Source: CAZKTF01 sp964555565
Lineage (GTDB): Bacteria > Planctomycetota > JAJSAM01 > JAKLKS01
Length of the DNA stretch: 11,370 nt
Direction of reading: 5' to 3'
NCBI GenBank assembly: GCA_964555565.1
Contig: CAZKTF010000110.1
Coordinates: 1-11,370, forward strand
Shown here in pieces: positions 7,348-11,370 of the stretch; position 1 is the first letter of the stretch, and the number at the start of each line of letters is the position of its first letter. The translations under genes and the position numbers were made by a program. Below the pieces are notes generated by a model that saw only the letters and a program-made list of their open reading frames with translations, had not been told where the DNA came from and did no database searches.

Positions 7348-7812
7348 ATGCCCGGCACGGCGGCCCCGCGGGCGGTGCGGATCCGGGACCTGCGCGATTC
7401 CGACCTGGCCGCCGTGGTGCGGATCGACGCGCTCCACACGGGGCGCCGCAAGCCGGCCTGGTGGCGCCGGGTCCTCAGGGAGTTCCGCCGCCGCGGGGAC
7501 GGGCGGCTCCGCGTCGGCCTGGCGGCGCGGGGGCCGGTCGGCCTCGAGGGGTACCTCCTCGGCGAGGTCCGGGCCTTCGAGTTCGGGTCGGAGCCCTGCG
7601 GGTGGGTCTTCGCGGTGGGCGTGCGCCCGGACGCCCTCGGCGGGGGCGTCGGCTCGGCGCTGCTGGAGGAGGCCTGCGGGCGGTTCCGGGACGCCGGGGT
7701 CGCCACGGTGCGGACGATGGTGCGCCGCAACGCGGTCCCGGTCCTGTCCTTCTTCCGCTCCCGCGGGTTCGTGGGCGGTTCCTTCGCGCAGCTCGAGCGG
7801 GACCTGGGATGA
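7348..7812 (+). CDS. GNAT-family N-acetyltransferase
   Basis: A 154-residue single-domain GCN5-related acetyltransferase, expected to move an acetyl (or other acyl) group from its CoA thioester to an amine. The N-terminal strand-helix reads VRIRDLRDSDLAAVVRIDALH (residues 10-30, typical motif C/D start), the central strand is WVFAVGVRP at 86-94, the pyrophosphate loop LGGGVGSALL is at 97-106 and the motif B end NAVPVLSFFRSRGF at 118-131. The usual Gln/Arg opening the pyrophosphate loop is Leu97 here, which is atypical. It starts 6 nt after oah and its stop overlaps the bcrC start as ATGA, so it is firmly inside the operon. By position it might acetylate an enzyme of the pathway, as proposed for acetyltransferases near benzoate genes in Rhodopseudomonas; small-molecule or ribosomal-protein targets are equally open. 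Confidence 0.88.
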   Translation: MPGTAAPRAVRIRDLRDSDLAAVVRIDALHTGRRKPAWWRRVLREFRRRGDGRLRVGLAARGPVGLEGYLLGEVRAFEFGSEPCGWVFAVGVRPDALGGGVGSALLEEACGRFRDAGVATVRTMVRRNAVPVLSFFRSRGFVGGSFAQLERDLG

Positions 7813-8987
7813 GCGGGGACGCCGGCGGGCTCGAGGGGCTGGTGCGGCGCGCGGAGGGGATCCACCGCGACCTCCGCCTCGGGACGGTGCGGGCCTGGAA
7901 GGAGCGCACCGGCGGCCTGGCGGTGGGCTACCTCCCGGTCTACGCCCCGCGGGAGCTGCTCCACGCCCAGGGGGTGCTCCCCGTGGGCCTGATGGGAGGC
8001 GGGGACGACGTCGAGATCATCCGCGGCGACGCCTACTACCAGTCCTACATCTGCCACATCCCCCGCAGCACCGTGGAGCTCGGCCTCAACGGCGCCTACG
8101 GCTGCCTCGACGGGATGCTCTTCCCGGCCATCTGCGACGTGATCCGCAACCTCTCCGGGATGTGGAAGATGCTCTTCCCGGGGATGCTGGTCCGCTACCT
8201 CGACGTCCCCCAGGACTTCGACCCGGCCATGGGCGGGGCCTTCTGGCGCCGGGAGCTGCTGTCGCTCGCGGAGGACCTGGCCGCGCGCGGGGCGCGCCCC
8301 TACGACCCGGAGGCGCTGCGCGCCTCGCTGGCCGCCTACAACGAGAACCGCGCGCTGGTGCGGGGGCTCTACGAGCTGCGGCGGCAGGAGCCCTGGAGGG
8401 TCCCCACGCACGAGCTGGTCCTGTTCCTCCGCGCGGGCCTGGTCCTCCCGGTGGAGGAGCACACGGAGATGCTCCGGGCCTACCGGCGCGGGGTCGAGGC
8501 GGACGCGGGGCGCCGTCCCCTGGACCAGGCCCGCGTCGTCCTCACGGGATGCTTCTGCGAGCAGCCGCCCCTGGGGCTCCTGAAGACGCTCGAGCGCTCG
8601 GGCTGCTACATCGTGGACGATGACCTGGTCCAGGTCCACCGCTGGATCCGCGGGGACATACCGCTCGCGGGGGACCCGCTCGTGAACCTGGTGGACGCCT
8701 TCCTCGGGGACGCCGTGGCGAGCCCCACCCGCTGGATCGCCGAGGAGGAGAAGGGGCGGGACCTCGTGGAGCGGGTCCGCCGGAGCGGGGCCGAGGGGGT
8801 GCTCTTCTCCGCGGCCTCCTTCTGCGACCCGGCGCTCCTGGACCAGCCCATGACGACGGCGGCGGTGGAGAAGGCGGGGATCCCCTGGACCGCCTTCAAG
8901 TACAGCGAGAACACGGGGCAGTTCCAGGTGATCCGCGAGCAGGCGGGGACCTTCGCGGACTCCATCAAGCTCTGGAGCGGGACGTGA
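7809..8987 (+). CDS. bcrC: benzoyl-CoA reductase, subunit C (class I, ATP-dependent)
   Basis: BcrC and BcrB form the catalytic half of the oxygen-sensitive class I benzoyl-CoA reductase, which reduces the aromatic ring to cyclohexa-1,5-diene-1-carbonyl-CoA using ferredoxin electrons and ATP. The 392-residue protein belongs to the HgdB/2-hydroxyacyl-CoA dehydratase D superfamily. It shows PVYAPRELLHAQGVLPVG at 43-60, DAYYQSYICHIPRS at 74-87, CLDGMLFPAICDVIRNLSG at 99-117, GCFCEQPP at 247-254, SGCYIVDDD at 264-272, SFCDPALL at 337-344 and the C-terminal EQAGTFADSIKLW. Cysteines 82, 99, 109, 248, 250, 266 and 339 include the probable 4Fe-4S ligands. Length and motifs match BcrC rather than BcrB. 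The ATG overlaps the acetyltransferase stop by 4 nt (ATGA) and no strong independent ribosome binding site is visible, suggesting translational coupling. Confidence 0.95.
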   Translation: MSGDAGGLEGLVRRAEGIHRDLRLGTVRAWKERTGGLAVGYLPVYAPRELLHAQGVLPVGLMGGGDDVEIIRGDAYYQSYICHIPRSTVELGLNGAYGCLDGMLFPAICDVIRNLSGMWKMLFPGMLVRYLDVPQDFDPAMGGAFWRRELLSLAEDLAARGARPYDPEALRASLAAYNENRALVRGLYELRRQEPWRVPTHELVLFLRAGLVLPVEEHTEMLRAYRRGVEADAGRRPLDQARVVLTGCFCEQPPLGLLKTLERSGCYIVDDDLVQVHRWIRGDIPLAGDPLVNLVDAFLGDAVASPTRWIAEEEKGRDLVERVRRSGAEGVLFSAASFCDPALLDQPMTTAAVEKAGIPWTAFKYSENTGQFQVIREQAGTFADSIKLWSGT

Positions 8988-10285
8988 GCGCCCCGGCGAC
9001 CGGGACGGCGGCGGCGGTGCACAAGGACGACAGCCAGCTCCGCCAGAAGACGATGATCGCGGAGCACTACGCCCGCCTGGCCCGGGCGCCGGAGACGGGC
9101 GAGAAGGTGGTCTACACCTACGTCCCCGGGAACCTCACCGAGCTGCTCCGCGCCTTCGACTGCCTCCCGGTCCTCCCGGAGATCAACGCACTCCAGTCCG
9201 GGATGCGGGGGAAGTCGAAGGACTACATCGCGGTGGCCGAGCGCGGGGGCCACTCCGAGGACGTCTGCACCTACGTCAAGTGCGACATCGGGATGAAGCG
9301 CTCCGGGAACATCGGCCCCACGGGGGAGCGGATCCCGGACCCGGACCTCCTCCTCCTCTCCTACACCGGCTGCTTCACCTTCCTCAAGTGGTTCGAACTG
9401 CTCCGCGAGGAGTACCGGTGCCCCGTCGTGATGCTCCACGTCCCCTACCAGGGGGAGGGTGGGATCACCGACTCGATGCGGAAGTACGTGGTGGACCAGC
9501 TCCGCCGCAAGGTGATCCCGGCGCTGGAGAAGGCTACCGGGCGCGCCTACGACGAGGACCGGCTGCGCGCGAACCTGGCCCGCTCGGCGGAGGCCGAGGA
9601 CGACCTCGTGCGGGTGCTCGAGAGCGCGAAGAACGTCCCGTCGCCCATCGACGCCTACTTCGGCGGGGTCTACTACATCGGGCCGATCTTCAGCGCCTTC
9701 CGCGGGACCCCGGAGGCCGTGGACTACTACCGGCTCCTGCGCGCGGAGGTGGAGGAGAGGATGCGGGCGGGCCGCGGGCCGATCACGCCGGACGGGGAGA
9801 TGGGCGAGGAGCGGTACCGGGTGGTCGTCGAGGGCCCCCCCAACTGGACCTCCTTCCGCGAGTTCTGGAAGATGTTCTCGGACGAGGGGGCCGTGGTCGT
9901 CGCCTCCACCTACACCAAGGTCGGGGGCGTCTACGACACGGGGTTCCGGCACGACCCTTCCCGGCCGCTCGAGACGCTGGCCGAGTACTGCATGGGGTGC
10001 TATACGAACCTCAACCTCCCCACGCGCGTGGACCTCCTCTCCCGGTACGTCCGGGAGTACCGGGCGGACGGCCTCCTCGTCAACTCCATCAAGTCCTGCA
10101 ACTCCTTCAGCGCGGGCCAGCTCCTCATGCTGCGCGAGGTGGAGAAGAGGACCGGCAAGCCCGGCGGCTTCATCGAGAGCGACCTCGTGGACCCGCGGTA
10201 CTTCTCCGCCGCCAACATCCGGAACCGCCTGGAGTCGTGGTTCCAGATGATCGCGCAGAAGAGGGCGGGGGAGGGGGCGCGGTGA
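8984..10285 (+). CDS. bcrB: benzoyl-CoA reductase, subunit B (class I, ATP-dependent)
   Basis: The second catalytic subunit of benzoyl-CoA reductase, 433 residues and in the same superfamily as BcrC. Conserved segments include VPGNLTELLRAFDC at 47-60, GHSEDVCTYVKCDIGM at 89-104, LLLLSYTGCFTFLKWFELL at 122-140, PIDAYFGGVYYIGPIFSAFR at 221-240, VEGPPNWTSFREFWK at 232-296 region (290-306 for the exact block is VVEGPPNWTSFREFWKM), EYCMGCYTNLNLP at 334-346 and NSIKSCNSFSAGQLL at 367-381. Cys130, Cys336 or Cys339 and Cys372 are likely iron-sulfur ligands by analogy with the family. Translation starts at a GTG that overlaps the bcrC stop (GTGA), with GGAG at 8974-8977 properly spaced; an internal Met34 is a poor alternative because the residues before it resemble known BcrB N-termini. 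The stop in turn overlaps the bcrA GTG, which fits strict co-expression of the subunits. Confidence 0.95.
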   Translation: MSAPATGTAAAVHKDDSQLRQKTMIAEHYARLARAPETGEKVVYTYVPGNLTELLRAFDCLPVLPEINALQSGMRGKSKDYIAVAERGGHSEDVCTYVKCDIGMKRSGNIGPTGERIPDPDLLLLSYTGCFTFLKWFELLREEYRCPVVMLHVPYQGEGGITDSMRKYVVDQLRRKVIPALEKATGRAYDEDRLRANLARSAEAEDDLVRVLESAKNVPSPIDAYFGGVYYIGPIFSAFRGTPEAVDYYRLLRAEVEERMRAGRGPITPDGEMGEERYRVVVEGPPNWTSFREFWKMFSDEGAVVVASTYTKVGGVYDTGFRHDPSRPLETLAEYCMGCYTNLNLPTRVDLLSRYVREYRADGLLVNSIKSCNSFSAGQLLMLREVEKRTGKPGGFIESDLVDPRYFSAANIRNRLESWFQMIAQKRAGEGAR

Positions 10286-11370
10286 ACGGCTTCGTCGGGA
10301 TCGACCTGGGGTCCACCACCACGAAGGCGGTGGTCCTCGACGAGGGNNNNNNNNNNAACGTGCTCCTCGGCCCCTGGAGCATGGGCGCAGCGGTGGTCCT
10401 CGACGAGGGGGGGGCGATCCTCGGCCGCGGGATCACGAACAGCCGCAGCAACTACGACGTGGCCTGCCAGGTGGCGCTCGCCGAGGCCCTCATCAACGCC
10501 CGGTTCTTCCTCGTGGCGGGGGAGCTGGCGGGGTCCGGCGTCGAGGAGGGGCGGCGGGCCGCGTGGCTCGCGGCGCTGGAGCGGGGCTTCCGCGAGCAGC
10601 AGTACCTGGGGGCGCTGGCGACGCTCGGGCGGGTCCTCCGCGGGCTCCCGGGAGCCGCGGCGCCCCGGGCCGGGGAGTCGCTCGACCGCATCCTCGCCCT
10701 GATGGAGGGCGAGTCGGGGGCCCTGTTCGCGGAGGGGGCGGAGCGCAGGAGCGACTTCTTCCGGGACGTCGCCGGGAGCCGCTACCTCCGCCACGCGGAG
10801 GAGGAGGCCCGTGCGCGCGAGGCGGACTTCGACCTCCTCGCGGGGCTCTACGACAAGGCGATCCTCGTGGTGGAGAACACCCCCCCGGGGAGCGGGGACT
10901 TCGAGCGCCACGCGCGGGCCGCCCTGCCGCGCACGCGGGGCGCGGCGCCGGAGCTGCGGGCGGCCGTGGAGCGGGTGGCGGGGAGGGATCTCCGGCAGGC
11001 CTTCAGCGTCGGGACGGGCTACGGCCGCGCGCGGCTCCCCTTCCCGAAGTCGCAGATCCGCTCCGAGATCCTCTGCCACGGCCTGGGGGCCCACTCGATG
11101 TTCCCCCGCACCCGCACCGTGCTCGACATCGGCGGGCAGGACACGAAGGCGATCCAGGTCGATGAGCGGGGGATCGTGACCTCCTTCCAGATGAACGACC
11201 GCTGCGCGGCCGGGTGCGGGCGCTACCTGGGGTACATCGCCGACGAGATGAACCTCGGCCTCCACGAGCTCGGCCCCCTGGCGGCGAAGTCCAGGCGCTC
11301 CGTCCGGATCAACTCCACCTGCACGGTCTTCGCCGGGGCGGAGCTGCGCGAGCGGCTCTCCCTCGGGGAG
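10282..11370 (+). CDS. bcrA: benzoyl-CoA reductase, subunit A (ATPase/electron activase), partial and interrupted by an assembly gap
   Basis: BcrA, with BcrD, hydrolyses ATP to push low-potential electrons into the BcrBC half. The GTG start overlaps the bcrB stop (GTGA) behind a GGGGAGGGGG ribosome binding site. The fold is the ASKHA/BadF type: phosphate-1 loop GIDLGSTTTK at the N-terminus, VGTGYGR, and the phosphate-2 motif VLDIGGQDTK at 280-289. Cys308 (NDRCAAGCG) and Cys347 (NSTCTVFAG) are 39 residues apart, the same spacing as the two ligands of the bridging 4Fe-4S cluster in the HgdC activator (Cys127/Cys166). RGITNSRSNYD and the large middle insertion mark it as BcrA rather than the shorter BcrD. 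Numbering counts the gap as given: ten Ns plus an implausible 11-residue segment follow codon 22. The frame agrees on both sides. The gene continues beyond the right edge. Confidence 0.92.
   Translation, partial: MNGFVGIDLGSTTTKAVVLDEXXXXNVLLGPWSMGAAVVLDEGGAILGRGITNSRSNYDVACQVALAEALINARFFLVAGELAGSGVEEGRRAAWLAALERGFREQQYLGALATLGRVLRGLPGAAAPRAGESLDRILALMEGESGALFAEGAERRSDFFRDVAGSRYLRHAEEEARAREADFDLLAGLYDKAILVVENTPPGSGDFERHARAALPRTRGAAPELRAAVERVAGRDLRQAFSVGTGYGRARLPFPKSQIRSEILCHGLGAHSMFPRTRTVLDIGGQDTKAIQVDERGIVTSFQMNDRCAAGCGRYLGYIADEMNLGLHELGPLAAKSRRSVRINSTCTVFAGAELRERLSLGE
10327..10409 (+). repeat. 20-nt direct repeat flanking the gap in bcrA
   Basis: The 20 bases at 10327-10346, just left of the Ns, recur exactly at 10390-10409 on the right side, in the same reading frame, both encoding AVVLDEG. 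The bases before the repeats differ (AAG versus GCA). This is most simply the unmerged overlap of two contigs rather than a biological repeat. Confidence 0.85.
10347..10356. other. assembly gap (ten Ns)
   Basis: Ten undetermined bases inside bcrA mark a join between two contigs; a round ten is probably a placeholder rather than a measured length. The left contig ends three G into what is, in the right-hand copy, an eight-G run (10407-10414). Confidence 0.97.

Noticed and set aside
5829..7808. Open frame extending upstream of bcrC
   Set aside because: It covers had, oah and the acetyltransferase in another frame and looks like GC-driven shadow translation; homology to BcrC begins at the ATG at 7809.
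10357..10389. Genuine 11-residue insertion or second start in bcrA
   Set aside because: The flanking 20-nt duplication and the position in a conserved beta-hairpin make an assembly artefact more likely.
1..11370. CRISPR array, tRNA, rRNA, insertion sequence or riboswitch
   Set aside because: No regularly spaced repeats, cloverleaf or conserved RNA elements, transposase motifs or terminal inverted repeats were seen on either strand.

Overview
The window is a piece of a very GC-rich bacterial chromosome (about three quarters G+C by eye, almost every third codon position G or C). It is coding nearly end to end, with no tRNA, rRNA, CRISPR array or mobile element visible. A run of ten Ns marks a scaffold join, so this is a draft assembly, plausibly from an uncultured organism. 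The sequence alone does not fix the phylum; strong similarity of the degradation genes to those of Thauera-type aromatic degraders does not by itself make the host a betaproteobacterium.

Left part (1-3425, + strand): the C-terminal tail of an unidentified Ala/Gly/Pro-rich protein, then a myo-inositol-1-phosphate synthase, then purF (amidophosphoribosyltransferase of the iron-sulfur type, but with Cys2 exposed without a propeptide), then a small FHA-domain protein 7 nt downstream. Middle part (3422-4977, - strand): an alpha/beta hydrolase and a glycerophosphodiester phosphodiesterase, overlapping by 4 nt and reading toward the FHA gene, with which the phosphodiesterase gene shares its stop-codon bases (CTAG).

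Right part (5159-11370, + strand): a compact operon for anaerobic degradation of benzoyl-CoA. Its order is had (6-hydroxycyclohex-1-ene-1-carbonyl-CoA dehydrogenase), oah (6-oxocyclohex-1-ene-1-carbonyl-CoA hydrolase), a GNAT acetyltransferase, then bcrC, bcrB and bcrA of the ATP-dependent (class I) benzoyl-CoA reductase. bcrA runs off the right edge. BcrC/BcrB form the ring-reducing half and BcrA, with a BcrD expected downstream, the ATP-driven electron activator. The dienoyl-CoA product must be hydrated by a dienoyl-CoA hydratase (Dch), which is not in this window; Had then oxidises the hydroxy product and Oah opens the ring to 3-hydroxypimelyl-CoA. Genes are spaced by 2 or 6 nt or overlap by 4 nt, which suggests one transcript starting in the 181-nt divergent region upstream of had.

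The most notable points are the acetyltransferase lying between oah and bcrC where dch is found in Thauera, and a probable assembly artefact at the start of bcrA: a 20-nt sequence is duplicated on both sides of the N gap, and collapsing it restores a normal BcrA N-terminus.
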